Shown here: one piece after another, positions 43,697 to 56,319 of the stretch | Numbering within the stretch: position 1 is the stretch's first letter | Layout of the letters: the number at the start of each line of letters is the position of its first letter | NCBI RefSeq assembly: GCF_018294505.1 | Contig: NC_057807.1 | Location: 271,665,369-271,729,368, forward strand | Length of the DNA: 64,000 nucleotides | From: Triticum aestivum | Taxonomy: Eukaryota; Streptophyta; Magnoliopsida; Poales; Poaceae | Direction of reading: 5' to 3' | Program-made: the position numbers and the translations under genes | The notes under the pieces: model-generated | What the model was told of the DNA's origin: nothing | What the model saw: the letters and a program-made list of their open reading frames with translations, nothing else | The model's database searches: none

Positions 43697-44376
43697 GGGT
43701 GCATGACCATAAAGATATTACTCATATAAATAGAACAACCATTATTCTCTGATTTAAATGAATAATTGTCTCGCATCAAACAAGATCCAGATATAATGTT
43801 CATGCTCAAAGTTGGCACCAAATAACAATTATTCAGGTCTAAAACTAATCCCGAAGGTAGATGTAGAGGTAGCGTGCCAATGGCGATCACATCAACCTTA
43901 GAACCATTTCCGACACGCATCGTCACCTTGTCCTTAGCCAATCTTTTTTTAATCCATAGCCCCTGTTTCGAGTTGCAAATATGAGCAACAGAACCAGTAT
44001 CAAATACCCAGGCACTACTACGAGCATTAGTAAGGTACACATCAATAACATGTATATCAAATATACTTTTCACTTTGCCATCCTTCTTATCCGCCAAATA
44101 CTTGGGGCAGTTCCGCTTCCAGTGACCAGTCCCTTTGAAGTAGAAGCACTCAGTTTCAGGCTTAGGTCCAGACTTGGGCTTCTTCCCGGGAGTAGAAACT
44201 TGCTTGCTATTCTTCTTGAAGTTCCCCTTCTTCCCTTTGCCCTTTTTCTTGAAACTAGTGGTCTTGTTAACCATCAACACTTGATGCTCCTTCTTGATTT
44301 CTACCTCCGCAGCCTTAAGCATCACGAAGAGCTCGGGAATTGTCCTTTCCATCCCTTGCATGTTATAGTTCATCAC
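43693..44376 (-). pseudogene. gag-pr: gag C-terminus and protease of Angela-like element
   Basis: A 227-codon open frame. Lys-rich stretch (KKKGKGKKGNFKKNSK), then a zinc knuckle that reads CFYFKGTGHWKRNC, with Phe replacing the second Cys, so zinc binding is probably lost. The protease active site WVFDTGSVAHICNS keeps DTG. Confidence 0.85.
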
Positions 44377-44905
44377 GTAACGTAGCCTTTATAGCTTGGC
44401 GGCAGTGATTGAAGAACTCTGTCAATGACACTATCATCAGGAAGATTAACTCCTAGCCGAGTCAAGTGGTTATGGTACCCAGACATTCTGAGTATGTGTT
44501 CACTGACAGAACTGTTCTCCTCCATCTTGCAGTTATAGAACTTGTTGGAGACATCATATCTCTCAACTCAGGCATTTGCTTGAAATATTAACTTAAACTC
44601 TTGGAACATCTCATATGCTCCATGACGTTCAAAATGTCTTTGAAGTCCCGATTCTAAGCGTAAAGCATGGCACACTGAACTATCGAGTAGTCATCAGCTT
44701 TAGTTTGCCAGACATTCATAACGTCCGGAGTTGCTCCTGCAGCGGGTCTTGCACCTAGCGGTGCTTCCAGGATGTAATTCTTCTGTGCAACAATGAGGAT
44801 AATCCTAAGGTTACAGACCCAATCCGTGTAGTTGCTACCATCATCTTTCAACTTAGCTTTCTCTAGGAACACATTAAAATTCAAGGGAACGATAGCACGG
44901 GCCAT
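44377..44905 (-). pseudogene. gag: gag N-terminus of Angela-like element
   Basis: Starts at MARAIVPLNFNVFLEKAKLK (ATG at 44903-44905), with KDDGSNYTDWVCNLRIILI typical of copia gag. It stops after MLYA at 44654; homology continues in broken frames to 44377. Confidence 0.82.
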
Positions 44906-46127
44906 TGATCTACAACAACATAGATATGCAAAAACTATCAGGACTAAGTTCATGATAAATTAAAGTTCAATTAATCATATTACTTGAGAACTCCCACTTA
45001 GATAGACATCCCTCTAGTCATCTAAATGATCACGTGATCCATATCAACTAAACCATGTCTGATCATCACATGAGATGGAGTAGTTTTCAATGGTGAACAT
45101 CTCTATGTTGATCATATCTACTATATGATTCACGTTCGACCTTTCGGTCTCAGTGTTCCGAGGCCATATCTGCATATGCTAGGCTTGTCAAGTTTAACCC
45201 GAGTATTCTTCATGTGCAAAACTGTCTTGTACCCGTTGTATGTGAACGTAGAGCTTATCACACCCGATCATCACATGGTGTCTCGGCACGATGAACTTTC
45301 GCAATAGTGCATACTCAAGGAGAACACTTATACCTTGAAATTTAGAGTGGGATCATCTTATAATGATACCGCCATGCTAAGCAAAATAAGATGCATAAAA
45401 GATAAACATCACATACAATCAAAAAATGTGACATGATATGGCCATCATCATCTTGTGCCTTTGATCTCCATCTCCAAAGCACCGCCATAATCTCCATCGT
45501 CACCAGCTTGACACCTTGAGCTCCATCGCAGCGTCGTTGTCGTCTCGCCGACTATTGCTTCTACAACTATCGCTACCGCATAGTGATAAAGTAAAGCAAT
45601 TACATGGCGATAGCATTTCCTACAATAAAGCGACAACCATAAGGCTCCTGCCAGTTGCTGATAACTTTTACAAAACATGATCATATCATACAATAACTTA
45701 TATCACATCATGTCTTGACCATATCACATCACAACATGCCCTGCAAAAACAAGTTAGACGTCCTCTACTTTGTTTTTGCAAGTTTTACGTGGCTGCTACG
45801 GGCAAGAAGCGTTCTTACCTACGCATCAAAGCCACAATGATTTTTCGTCAAGTGTGCTATTTTAACCTTCAACAAGGATCGATCATAGTCAAATTCGATT
45901 GAACTAAAGTTGGAGAAACAGACACCCGCCAGCGACCTTTATACAAAACAAGTTGCATGTCTATCGGTGGAACCAATCTCATGAACATGGTCATGTAAGG
46001 TTGGTCCGGGACGTTTCATCCAACAATACCGCCGAATCAAAATAAGACATTGGTGGTAAGCAGTATGACTATTATCACCCACAACTCTTTGTGTTCTACT
46101 CGCGCATATATCTACGCATAGACCTGG
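44906..46127 (-). other. Leader of Angela-like element
   Basis: The ~1.2-kb untranslated leader between primer site and gag, usual for this family. Short frames on either strand (45125-45307, 45448-45693, 45939-46181) have no support. Confidence 0.65.
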
Positions 46128-46138
46128 CTCTGATACCA
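46128..46138 (-). other. Primer binding site (initiator tRNA-Met) of Angela-like element
   Basis: Minus strand TGGTATCAGAG (extending into CCAGG), 1 bp from the 5' LTR. Confidence 0.88.
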
Positions 46139-46139
46139 C

Positions 46140-46507
46140 TGTTAACATAGCATGCAATTTCAAAAAAAATCCTACGATCATGCAAGATCAATCTAGGAGA
46201 TGCATAGCAACAAGAGGGGGAGAGTGTGTCCACGTACCCTCATAGACCAAAACGGAAGCGTTAGGTTAACGCGGTTGATGTAGTCAAACTTCTTCACGAT
46301 CCAACCGATCTAGTACCGAACGTACGACACCTCCGAGTTCAGCACACATTCAGCTTGATGACGTCCCTCGAACTCTTGATCCAGCAGAGGGTCAAGGGAG
46401 AGTTTTGTCAGCATTACGGCGTGGCGATGGTGATGGCGATGTGATCCGCGTAGGACTTCGCCTAAGCACTATGACGCTATGACCAAAGGAGTAAACTGTG
46501 GAGGGGG
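46140..46507 (-). repeat. 5' LTR of Angela-like element, part 1
   Basis: Parallels 21742-22116 of the 3' LTR up to a run of six G, where the chromovirus inserted. Confidence 0.92.
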
Positions 46508-47635
46508 TGTAACATCCCAAATTTTTAATTTGGAATATTATACATAGGTCATCATATGCATATCATATTTTATTTGCATTTTGGTTTTGGATCCTAAAAA
46601 TCCTAAGCAACTCAAGGACCCACACAGAGTGTTGGGGATTTTATTATTTTCATATTTGAATTTTCTCAGATATTGAAAAGAGGATAATTTGGGTTTGATT
46701 ATTTTTCTCTCTGATAATATTTCAATATCACAATATATCAGAGGAGATAATATGACTTCTCCAAAATAAAAGAATATTGGAGGAAAAATATTAAAATCAA
46801 ATAAATAATTTATTTGGACTTTATTGCTATTTTATTTGAATTAGAAAAAATAAGGATTCTTCAAAATTGCATTTTTAGGCCAAGAAAATGTTCACTTTGT
46901 TCTAAATATTCTATTTAGATGGTGAAATTTGTTTTTGGCATTTTTAGAAAAAAATTATATTTATTCATGATTTTTTTCTTTCGGCGGAATTATTTTAAAA
47001 AAAATGTTTCGGACTGAGCCGGGCCGAAGCCCAGCTGGCCCATCTCCCACCGCCGCCTCCCGTCGTCGTGCTTGCGACGGACTCTGGGAGTCCTACCCCG
47101 AGCCGCCTGCGCCGCCCCCTCCCGCACGCCACAACCCCCGGGCCTTTGAAGCCCGAGGCAGCGCGACCCTCGACCCCCACATCGCCACCCCGCCCCGCCC
47201 GCAGCAAGCAGCAGCATCACTGCAGCCGCCACCGCCGCTTGCGCCCCACCCCGCCGCCTCGCCGCGCTGCCGTCGCCCACGCCGACGCCTCACCGGATCG
47301 AGCAGCCATAGCCGTCGGATCTCACCACCCCGTTTTTTTTCGGTTTAGGTAAAAACCGCCTTTTTTTCAAAACTCTAGATCGGTTTTTTTAGTTTAGATC
47401 GGTTCAGTTATTCTTCGGTTTCGTTATTTAGCGAGCGTTCGCTCGTTAGTTCGTTTTTAATGAACACGTTTGCCCGTTCGTCTCTGTTAACGAACATTCA
47501 TGCCGTAGTCTTTTCTTTTTATTTTTTTCTGCCAGGGACCTATCCGTGATTATTTTTATCGCAGATTAGCCCCTGATCTTCAAACCCTCGCCGTTTCTTA
47601 ACCGTTTGTCCAAATCCAGTGAAACCAATGCCAAA
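46508..47635 (+). repeat. LTR1 of the chromovirus (3' truncated)
   Basis: Matches 50834-52021. The first ~500 bp are very AT-rich, then a GC-rich CpG-dense block (about 47010-47330). It ends at a junction (ccaaa|gtcaagg) with protease sequence, with 2-3 bp of shared bases typical of illegitimate recombination. Frames in the GC block (47004-47348 and opposite) are compositional. Confidence 0.85.
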
Positions 47636-49272
47636 GTCAAGGATGTTTTCAGATGCCATTGACCATAGGTAGGCACGTTTTCCCCTTAGACCTAATAATC
47701 TCAGAGTCACAAGGATTGGATGTGATACTAGGCATGGATTGGCTATCGATGTATGGAGGAAACATCGATTGTGCCAGTAAGTCGATTCTACTCACCACCC
47801 CGGAGGGAAAAAGGATCAAGTATGTATCCAGGCATGCACCTAGGAGGACCCAAGTAAATTCATTCTCAAGAGTTGTTCGGGAGGAAGTGCCTGTAGTGAA
47901 GGATTACCCGGATGTATTTCGAGAGGAACTACCAGGCATGCCGCCGGATCGAGACATTGAATTTTTGATAGAGTTAATGCCAGGCACCAGATCGATATCC
48001 AAGAGACCATACCGATTGCCCGCAAATGATTTGGAGGAGATTAAGAAGCAGATCAAGGAGTTATTAGAGAAAGGTTACATATGATGAAGTTTGTCACCGT
48101 GGGGAGCCCCAGTGCTCTTGGTTGAGAAGAAGGATGGATCATTGAGAATGGTTGTTGATTATCGTGCACTGAATGAAGTGACGATCAAGAACAAGTACCC
48201 ACTGCCAATGATCAATCATTTGTTTGACCAGTTGCAGGGAGCAGAAGTGTTCTCCAAGATCGATCTGCGATTAGGATACCACCAGCTGAAGATCCGAGAA
48301 TAGGATATACCTAAGACAGCCTTCACCACAAGGTACGGGCTATATGAGTACATGGTTATGTCATTTGGATTGACTAATGCCCCTTCCTGTTTCATGAGTA
48401 TGATGAATAAGGTGTTCATGGAGCTCTTGGATAAGTTTGTTTTGGTGTTCATTGATGATATTTTGGTGTACTCGAAGAATGAAGAGGAGCACAAGGAGCA
48501 TTTGCGATTAGTTCCCGAGAAGCTCGGGGAACATCACCTATATGCCAAGTTCAGCAAATGCGAGTTTTGGTTGAAGGAAGTTGGATTCCTTGGACATGTT
48601 ATATCAGGAGAAGGTATAGCAGTGGATCCCACCAAGGTTCAGTCAGTCACTGAGTGGTTGGCACCCACCTCAGTTGGAGAGATCCGCAGTTTTCCTAGAC
48701 TCGCGGGATATTATCGGAGATTCATTGAGAATTTTTCCAAGATTGCGAAGCCTATGATGGAGTTGTTGAAGAAGGACACCAAGTTCAAATGGACTGAAGA
48801 ATGTGAGGCAAGTTTCCAGGAGTTGAAGAAATGTTTGGTTACAGCCCCAGTGCTGATTCTTCTGGATATACGCAAGGATTTCCAAGTGTATTGCGACGCT
48901 TCTCGCTTAGGACTTGGAGGTGTACTTATGCAAGACGGAAGAGTTGTTTCGTATGCCTCACGTCAGCTTCGACCGCATGAGTTGAATTATGCCATGCATG
49001 ATTTGGAGTTAGTAGCAGTAGTGCATGCGCTCAAGACCTGGAGACATTTTCTTGTTGGAAATCGTTGTGATGTGTACACGGATCATAAGAGTTTGAAGTA
49101 CATTTTCACTCAGAAGGAGCTGAATCTCACACAGAGGAGATGGTTGGAGCTCATAAAGGATTATGATATGAAGTTACACTATCATCCAGGCAAGGCCAAT
49201 GTCGTAGCAGACGCTTTGAGCCGAAAGAGTTATGCCAATACCCTCGTAAGCGGAGGATTGCCAAGGAGTTAG
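47636..49272 (+). pseudogene. pr-rt-rh: pol copy 1: protease C-terminus, RT, RNase H
   Basis: One frame with stops at 48082 (after EKGYI) and 48301 (after LKIRE). The protease tail has DVILGMDWLSMYGGNIDC. RT has [44 protein letters not shown] and active-site [12 protein letters not shown]. RNase H has [38 protein letters not shown] and [11 protein letters not shown] one-base deletion near 49262 (ccaaggag against ccaaaggag in copy 2) ends the frame at 49272. The part encoding gag and the protease active site is deleted. Confidence 0.88.
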
Positions 49273-50797
49273 CCGAAGATCTTAGGGAGCTTCGTTTAGA
49301 GATAGTCCCTAGCGGTTTTGTTGCAGCATTGGAAGTTCAGTCGACATTATTGGGAAAGATTCGAGAAGCTCGGAAGGATGACAAGGAAATTGCCGAGATA
49401 AAGGAGAAGATGAGTAAAGGAAAGGCCAAAGGTTTTCAAGAGGATGAGCATGACACCTTGTGGTTTGAGGACCGTGTTTATGTGCCCAATAATGCAGAGA
49501 TTAGGAAGTTGATACTTCAAGAAGCTCATGACTCACCATACTCGATACACCCCGGAAACACCAAGATGTATTTGGATTTGAAGGAGCGTTTCTAGTGGAC
49601 TGGTATGAAGAAGGATATTGCCGAGTATGTAGTCATATGTGATGTATGTCAAGGAGTGAAGGCAGAACATCAGAAACCAGCAGGACTATTGCAGCCTATG
49701 CCGATACCTAAATGGAAGTGGGACAAGCTTGGCATGGATTTTATCACCGGATTACCCAAGACCCGATCGGGGTATAATTCCATCTGGGTAGTAGTGGATC
49801 GTTTGACCAAAGTGACTCACTTTATCCCAGTGAAGATCACCTATACAAGTGCGAAGTTGGCCAAGATATATATGAACATGAGCTTTTGTCTGCATGGAGT
49901 TCCGAGGGCCATCGTATCAGACAGCGGAACACAGTTCACTTTGAAGTTTTGGCACCAGCTGCACCAGACTTTGGGTACCAGGCTAGAGTTTAGTATAGCC
50001 TTTCATCCACAGACAGAAGGACAAACCAAGAGAGTCAACCAGATTTTGGAGGACATGTTGAGAGCTTGTGCAGTAGATTATGGATCTTGTTGGGATGACA
50101 ATTTGCCTTCGCTGAGTTCTCATACAACAACAGCTAGCAGGCCAGTTTGAAGATGGCACCTTTCGAAGCCTTGTATGGGAGGAGGTGCAGAACACCGTTG
50201 ATGTGGGATGAAGTTGGAGACCGTCAGTTGTTTGGACCGAATTTGATCAAAGAGTCCGAAGATAATGTTAAGTTGATTCGCGATAGACTGAAGGTAGCTC
50301 AGTCCAGGCAAAAGAGTTATGCAGACTCAAAATGCAAGGAGGTAGTCTACGAAATCGGAGATAGAGCATATATTCGTGTATCACCTCTGCGAGGTGTTAA
50401 ACGTTTTGGAGTTAAGGGAAAGTTAGCCACGAGATTTGTAGGACCATACTGAGTTTTGGAACGTATGGGAGAAGTGTCCTACAAGCTGGAGTTACCCGAA
50501 GGATTGTCTGGAGTTCATGATGTGTTTCATGTTTCCCAGTTGAAGAAGTGCCATGCTGAGATGGACGATATTCCTCTGAGAGATACAGTGCCCCTGGAAG
50601 CAATTCAGTTGGATAGTGATTTGACCTACGAGGAGAAACCAGTCAAGATTCTCGAGTTTGCCAGCCGAGTTACCCGCAGCAAGGTTATCAAGTTTTGCAA
50701 AGTTCAGTGGAGCCACCATATCGAGGATGAAGACACCTGGGAACCAGAGGATGATCTACGGAAAGACCACCCACACCTATTTTCTAGCCAACCCTAA
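49273..50797 (+). pseudogene. int: pol copy 1: integrase with chromodomain
   Basis: The zinc region (HPGNTKMYLDLKERF; CDVCQGVKAEHQKPAGLLQP) contains a stop at 49593. The core has WDKLGMDFITGLPKT and IVSDSGTQFT; the Glu position reads EGQTKRVNQILED, Lys instead of Glu. A frameshift near 50145 and a stop at 50450 follow. The C-terminus has LPEGLSGVHDVFHVSQLKKC and a chromodomain-like VQWSHHIEDEDTWEPEDDL. Chromodomains direct integration to modified histones. Confidence 0.86.
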
Positions 50798-50817
50798 TCT
50801 CGAGGGCAAGATTCATC

Positions 50818-50833
50818 TTAAGGGGGGTAGGTT
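50818..50833 (+). other. Polypurine tract before LTR2
   Basis: ttaaggggggtaggtt directly before LTR2, after an NLEGKIHLKGGRF-like end common to this group. Confidence 0.8.
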
Positions 50834-53614
50834 TGTAAAATCCCAAATTTTCAATTGGAATGTTATACATAGGTCATCATATGCATATCATATTTTATTT
50901 GCATTTTGGTTTTGGATCCTAAAAATCCTAAGCAACTCAAGGACCCACGGAGAGAGTTGGGGATTTTATTATTTTCATATTTGAATTTTCTCAAATATTG
51001 AAAAGAGGATCATTTGGTTTTAATTATTTTTCTCTCTGAAAATATTTCAACATCACAATATATGACAGGAGATAATATGGCTTCTCCAAAATAAAATAAA
51101 TATTGGAAAAAAATATTAAAATCAAATAAATAATTTTATTCAGATTTTATTGCTATTTTATTTGAATTAGAATAAAATATGCATTTTTCAAAATTGCATT
51201 TTTAGGCCAAGAAAATGTTCACTTTGTTCTAAATATTCTATTTAGACGGTGAAAATTATTTTTGGCATTTTTATATTTTTTTATATTTATTTAGGATTTT
51301 TTTATTTTGGTGGAATTATTTAAAAAAAATTGTTTCGGACCGAGCCGGGCCGAAGCCCAGCTGGCCCATCTCCCACCGCCGCCTCCCATCGTCGTGCTCG
51401 CAACGGACACGGGGAGTCCGACCTCGAGCCGCCTGCACCGCCCCCTCCCACACGCCACGCCCCTTGGGCCTTTAAAGCCCGAGGCATCGCCGCCCTAAAC
51501 CCCCACATCGCCACCCCGCCCCGCCCGCAGCAAGCAGCAGTAGCGCCGCAGCCGCCGCCGACACCTACGCCGCCCCCGCCGCCGCATGCGCCGCCCCACT
51601 GCCGCTGCGCCGCGCCGCCCGCGCCCCACCCCGCCTCTTCGTCGCGCCGCCATCGCCCACGCTGCCGCACGCTGCCGCCTCGCCGGATCGAGCCGCCGGA
51701 TCTTGCCGTCCTGTTTTTTTTTGGATTAGGTAAAAACCGCCCGGTTTTTTTCAAAACCCTAGACCATTTTTTTAGTTTAGATTGGTTCGGTTTTTCTTCA
51801 GTTCCGTTATTTAGCGAGCGTTCGCTCGTTAGTTCGTTTTTAACGGACGCGTTCGCCCGTTCATCTCTGTTAACGAACGTTCACGCCGTAGTCTTTTCTT
51901 TTTATTTTCTTTTCCTGCCAGGGACCTATCCACGATTATTTTTAGCGCAGATTAGCCCCTGATCTTCAAACCCTCGCCGTTTCTTAACCGTTTGTCCAAA
52001 TCCAGTGAAACCAACACCAAAATCTTCGTTTCGAGCCCCTCTTTCTGTTTAATCAACTTGAACAAGGTTTTGATAATTTAAAATTTGGTTTCAAGCAGAT
52101 TTGAATTCGAAGTTCTTTTGACCGTAGTTTCAGTTTCGTCGCTCCGATTCGATTGATTCTTTTTGCAGATTGAATCTCTTTAGTTGAACTTTCATATTTG
52201 AGTTTTACCGTTGCATCTATGCTTGAGTGCTTATGCATGCTATTATTTGTTTGCGATAGAATTCCCGGAGTGCGAAGCGTGCTACTATGAGTCTCTAGGG
52301 TTTGCGGATCGTCAGCAAGGCAAGTAACACATTGATCATTCCCCTTTATTACCCAGTTTCTATGCATTAGTTACAATCCTCAAACACTGCATGAGTAGGA
52401 TATCTTAACATGTGGGTACTGGGAAGTAGTTGATGAGGTAGAACCTATTGCCCTTTTATTATCGAAACCTTGGGAGTTACTTCTACGTTATGCTTATACT
52501 GCCATGCTATGCTCGTAGACGTGGATTGGGTTTGAGTGTATCCATGACAGATGTGAGATTGTTAATTAATGGTTAACTTAAGGTGGCTACTTAAATACAC
52601 ATCTGGGTGGATTGGTTGCGGGCACCTAGAGAATCCGGTGTTGTCCTAGGATATCCCGGAGTACCCGTGATTATCCTACGGTTCGCCACCCAGGCTCAAA
52701 GGGATCATAAGATTATTCATGCTAGAAACTTCCGTGTGCAGCCACAAGCTATTATGGGCTCTAGCATAGTTGAGTAGGTTGCATGACCTCTTTAAGTGGT
52801 AGGCTAGCAGATGTAGGGGAAAGTAGGTGTAACTGTCTACCCAGAGTAAAGAGTTAGTGCTTCTGAAAGACTGTGTCTTGGTCATCCGTTTCTCAAACAC
52901 CCTAAAGTGTGAGAAATCCTACGGAGGAGATCGAGTCTTGCGGGGAAAAGTGCGTAAACCTCTACAGAGTGTAAAAACTAATCATGGTTAGTCGTGTCCC
53001 TGGTTATGGACAACTTGAGTATCTGGTACTTGAATTATTGATCTGATATCATCACACTAAATTAATTTTTTGGGATGTTAATTACTTTTAATTTTGATTG
53101 AGTTGGAGGAACCTTCTCAATGTTTCAACCACCATGATAGTTAAATAAAATATATTCCTTTGTTGTAGGAAAAAATTGGCTTTTCGCAAAACATTATAAC
53201 CTTAGAGCTTTCCACCAGCCATATATGCATGTAGTGATAGCATTCATTTGTTCATTGCTCTACTGTGTTATATTGCCAGCATATTCCATGTGCTGACCCA
53301 TTTTCAGGCTGCAACATATGATGTTGGAGATTTTTTAGACGAAGAGTAAGGTGTGCAAGGTCGTTTGTCGTGCACTCAGCTATGTCGTTGGAGCTGATGG
53401 ACTCACTTTATCTTCCAAGCCTTCCGTTGTTATCTTATTTAGTTGGCATTTAAGCCATATTTATTGTAATAAGTTCTCTTTTGAGACATTCGATGTATTA
53501 AGTGTGTGATTGCACTCTGTTATAAATCCTTCAAGTATTGTGTGTGTCAGCATTACTGGTCCAGGGATGACACTGAAGCACGGAGATTCGACCATTTGAG
53601 GTCGGATCGCTACA
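50834..53614 (+). repeat. LTR2 of the chromovirus (complete)
   Basis: 2781 bp, tgtaaaatccc to gatcgctaca. It has the same AT-rich then GC-rich (about 51340-51710) profile as LTR1. It serves as 3' LTR of interior 1 and 5' LTR of interior 2. Confidence 0.92.
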
Positions 53615-53617
53615 AGA

Positions 53618-53630
53618 TGGTATCAGAGCA
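53618..53630 (+). other. Primer binding site (initiator tRNA-Met) after LTR2
   Basis: tggtatcagagca, 3 bp after LTR2. Confidence 0.9.
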
Positions 53631-53721
53631 CACATTGAATGTAGGACATGACCACTAAGAAAAACCATAGGTCACTCTTCTCTACCCATTTCTGACTCTT
53701 CTCCATTTTCTACTCTATAGG

Positions 53722-54465
53722 ATGGCGGACTCAAGGAACAAGTTTGCACAACCGGATGAGGACACACCTTTTGGGCGACACTCAAAGGAAGTCACTAGGT
53801 ACCTGAACATCGGAATACCAAGCTTCACCAGGACCTACACCGCTACTTTACCAGAAGAGGAGCAATGGATGATTCGAGTTCAAGTCCCAGGAAGGACATT
53901 CATGCCAGTCACTAAGTCCATAGAGTTTTCCTTTGATGCATCAACGTGGAGTCTAGGAAAGAGCATGGCAGCCCACATCACCATGGGACGCATCGGCGAA
54001 GTTTATCACAAGGATCTTAGGGACACAACCTACCAGATACATGGGCGTCGAGATGAGCAATGGGATATGATCAGCACTAGGAGGGACATGTCCATTGTAG
54101 CTTTCATCCAGGAGTTAAACCAACACATTCATTGCCAGGAGAACCAGATGTGTGCAAGTATGGTAGATTTGAAGAAGGTGATGACCAGGGACATGGAGCT
54201 TGAAGAGGAACTCAAGTCTACACGCGACGGATATGAGGAGGAAATTGCAATACTAGTGCAGAAGAATGATGACCTGACAAGTAAGCTAGGAGTATTCATG
54301 GGAGACCCCGCGCCAGGAGGAGATGACGACCATCCCAATGACATTCATTCTGAAGACTACATCATCATCGACGACACCGAATCCGACCCTGACAGTAGTG
54401 ATGATGACTATGGAGACAAAGCTGGAGCAGATATCATGGAGTCTTCCACCGATCAAAAATTCTAG
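53722..54465 (+). CDS. orf0: orf0, extra open frame upstream of gag (247 codons)
   Basis: Uninterrupted ATG-to-TAG frame between the primer site and gag. Residues 1-120 are mixed (EEEQWMIRVQVPGRTFMPVT, IEFSFDASTWSLGKSMAAHI). About 130-190 looks helical/coiled (VDLKKVMTRDMELEEELKST). The last 45 residues are strongly acidic (IIIDDTESDPDSSDDDYGD). Rice RIRE3 and RIRE8 are reported to carry such an orf0, and its position supports that relationship. It is open although gag and pol behind it are broken. Function unknown; not a gag domain I recognise. Confidence 0.75.
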   Translation: MADSRNKFAQPDEDTPFGRHSKEVTRYLNIGIPSFTRTYTATLPEEEQWMIRVQVPGRTFMPVTKSIEFSFDASTWSLGKSMAAHITMGRIGEVYHKDLRDTTYQIHGRRDEQWDMISTRRDMSIVAFIQELNQHIHCQENQMCASMVDLKKVMTRDMELEEELKSTRDGYEEEIAILVQKNDDLTSKLGVFMGDPAPGGDDDHPNDIHSEDYIIIDDTESDPDSSDDDYGDKAGADIMESSTDQKF

Positions 54466-54661
54466 TAGACCACCACATTATCAGTAGTATTCCCCCATGT
54501 ATATAGTAGTAGTCCGAGCACTATAACGATAGTTAGATCGATTGTATGCCCTTGCTTGAATTGATTTGGTGTGATATGATGTGTTTGTCTCATGTGCATA
54601 TGGGTAGTGCTTTCTCACTAGTCCTCATTCTATTCTAATCTCTCCCCTCTAAACCCATCAG

Positions 54662-56319
54662 ATGCCTCCGAAACGTGACCCCGGATTTGTCTTCCCGCCG
54701 GAGCTCACTCAGTTGATCCAACAGCAGCATGCCTTGAGCAGCTACTAGTCCAGAACCAAGGCAACAACAACAACCCACCGCCACCACCTCCAGTTGACAA
54801 CCTAGCCCATTTTTTGAGGTTGCAACCGCCGGTGTTTTCCAGTAGCACCGAGCCAATAGTTGCTGATGACTGGGTACGCAGGATTGGAAGGGAGTTGACC
54901 ACCACAGGTTGCACAGATGCTGAGAAGGTGCGTTTTGCCGCACATCAATTGGATGGACCCGCAGCCTCATGGTGGACGAATTACACAGCCACTTTCCCTA
55001 TAGCCAATATCACTTGGGATCAGTTTCAGCAAGCGTTCCGCAATGCACATATCTCAACTGGAGCAATGAGCATGAAGAAGCGTGAGTTTCGCAACTTACG
55101 CCAAGGAAACCGTACTGTGGGGCAGTACGTGGATGAGTTTAGCAACTTAGCTCGCTATGCCCCGGATGATGTGGCCACAGATGCCGCGAAGCAGGAGAAG
55201 TTTATGGAAGGGATAAATGATGAGATGAGTATGCAATTGATGGTAGCAACATTCGCTAACTACCAGGAGCTGGTAGATAAGGCTCTTATGATTGAAGGGA
55301 AGCAGCAGCAGATTGAGAGCCGCAAAAGGAAGTATGGACAAAGGAGGTACAATTCAGGAGCTCAGCAGAAGCCTCATTTCACCCCGAACTTGGGAGGATT
55401 TACCCATAACCATGGAGGCCATACTCATAATGGAGGAAGTTCACATAATCACAATGGCCCCAAGAGTGGAAATGGGAATGGAGCAAGCAGCAACCAGAAC
55501 TGTTCTAACCCCTTTACACCCGCCAAGAAGGATCTAAGTCACATTACTTGTTTCAAGTGCGGGAAGACTGGACATTACGCCACTGAGTGTTCTGAAGCAA
55601 AGAATGGTAATGGCAATGGAAGCTCTGGAAAGAAGCCCAACCCTTTCAACAAGGGACAAGTGAACCACGTTAACGTGGGGGAGGTTGAAGAGCAGCCAGA
55701 TGCAGTTATAGGTAAGTTTTTGGTGAAGTCATTTACTGCAATCGTTCTTTTTGATACTGTTGCATCACATTCATACAATTCAAGGGGATTTGTGGATAAG
55801 TACAAGTTGCCCACTAAAGTTCTTAGGACACCTATGTTAGTAAGCTCGCCAGGAGCGGAGTATATGGCAAGTCAAGGATGTTTTCAGATGCCATTGACCA
55901 TAGGTAGGCACGTTTTCCCCTCAGACCTAATAATCTTGGAGTCACAAGGACTGGATGTGATACTAGGCATGGATTGGCTATCGATGTATGGAGGAAACAT
56001 CGATTGCGCCAGTAAGTCGATTCTACTCACCATCCTAGAGGGAAAAAGGATCAAGTATGTATCCAGGCATGCGCCTAGGAGGACCCAAGTAAATTCACCC
56101 TTAGGAGTTGTTCAGGAGGAAGTGCCTGTAGTGAAGGATTACCCGGATGTATTTCTAGAGGAACTACCAGGCATGCCGTCGGATCGAGACATTGAGTTTT
56201 TGATAGATCTAATGCCAGGCACCGGACCGATATCCAAGAGACCATACTGGATGCTTGCAAATGATCTGGAGGAGATTAAGAAGCAGATCAAGGAGTTATT
56301 GGAGAAAGGTTACATATGA
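54662..56319 (+). pseudogene. gag-pr: gag and protease, copy 2
   Basis: ATG MPPKRDPGFVFPPELTQL, with a frame change near 54740, then open to 56319. Capsid motifs: ADDWVRRIGRELTTTG, WTNYTATFPIANITWDQF, MKKREFRNLRQGNRTVGQYV. The zinc knuckle CFKCGKTGHYATEC (cysteines from 55549) is intact. The protease active site reads LFDTVASHS where DSG/DTG is expected, so Gly is lost. It ends after EKGYI at a TGA shared with copy 1. Confidence 0.87.

Noticed and set aside
47004..51962. Pro/Arg/Ala-rich frames on both strands in the LTR GC-rich blocks
   Set aside because: High GC removes stop codons; frames are open on both strands and end at composition changes.
53722..54465. Reading orf0 as a captured host gene
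   Set aside because: It sits between primer site and gag, where an orf0 is known in related rice elements, so it is best seen as part of the element.
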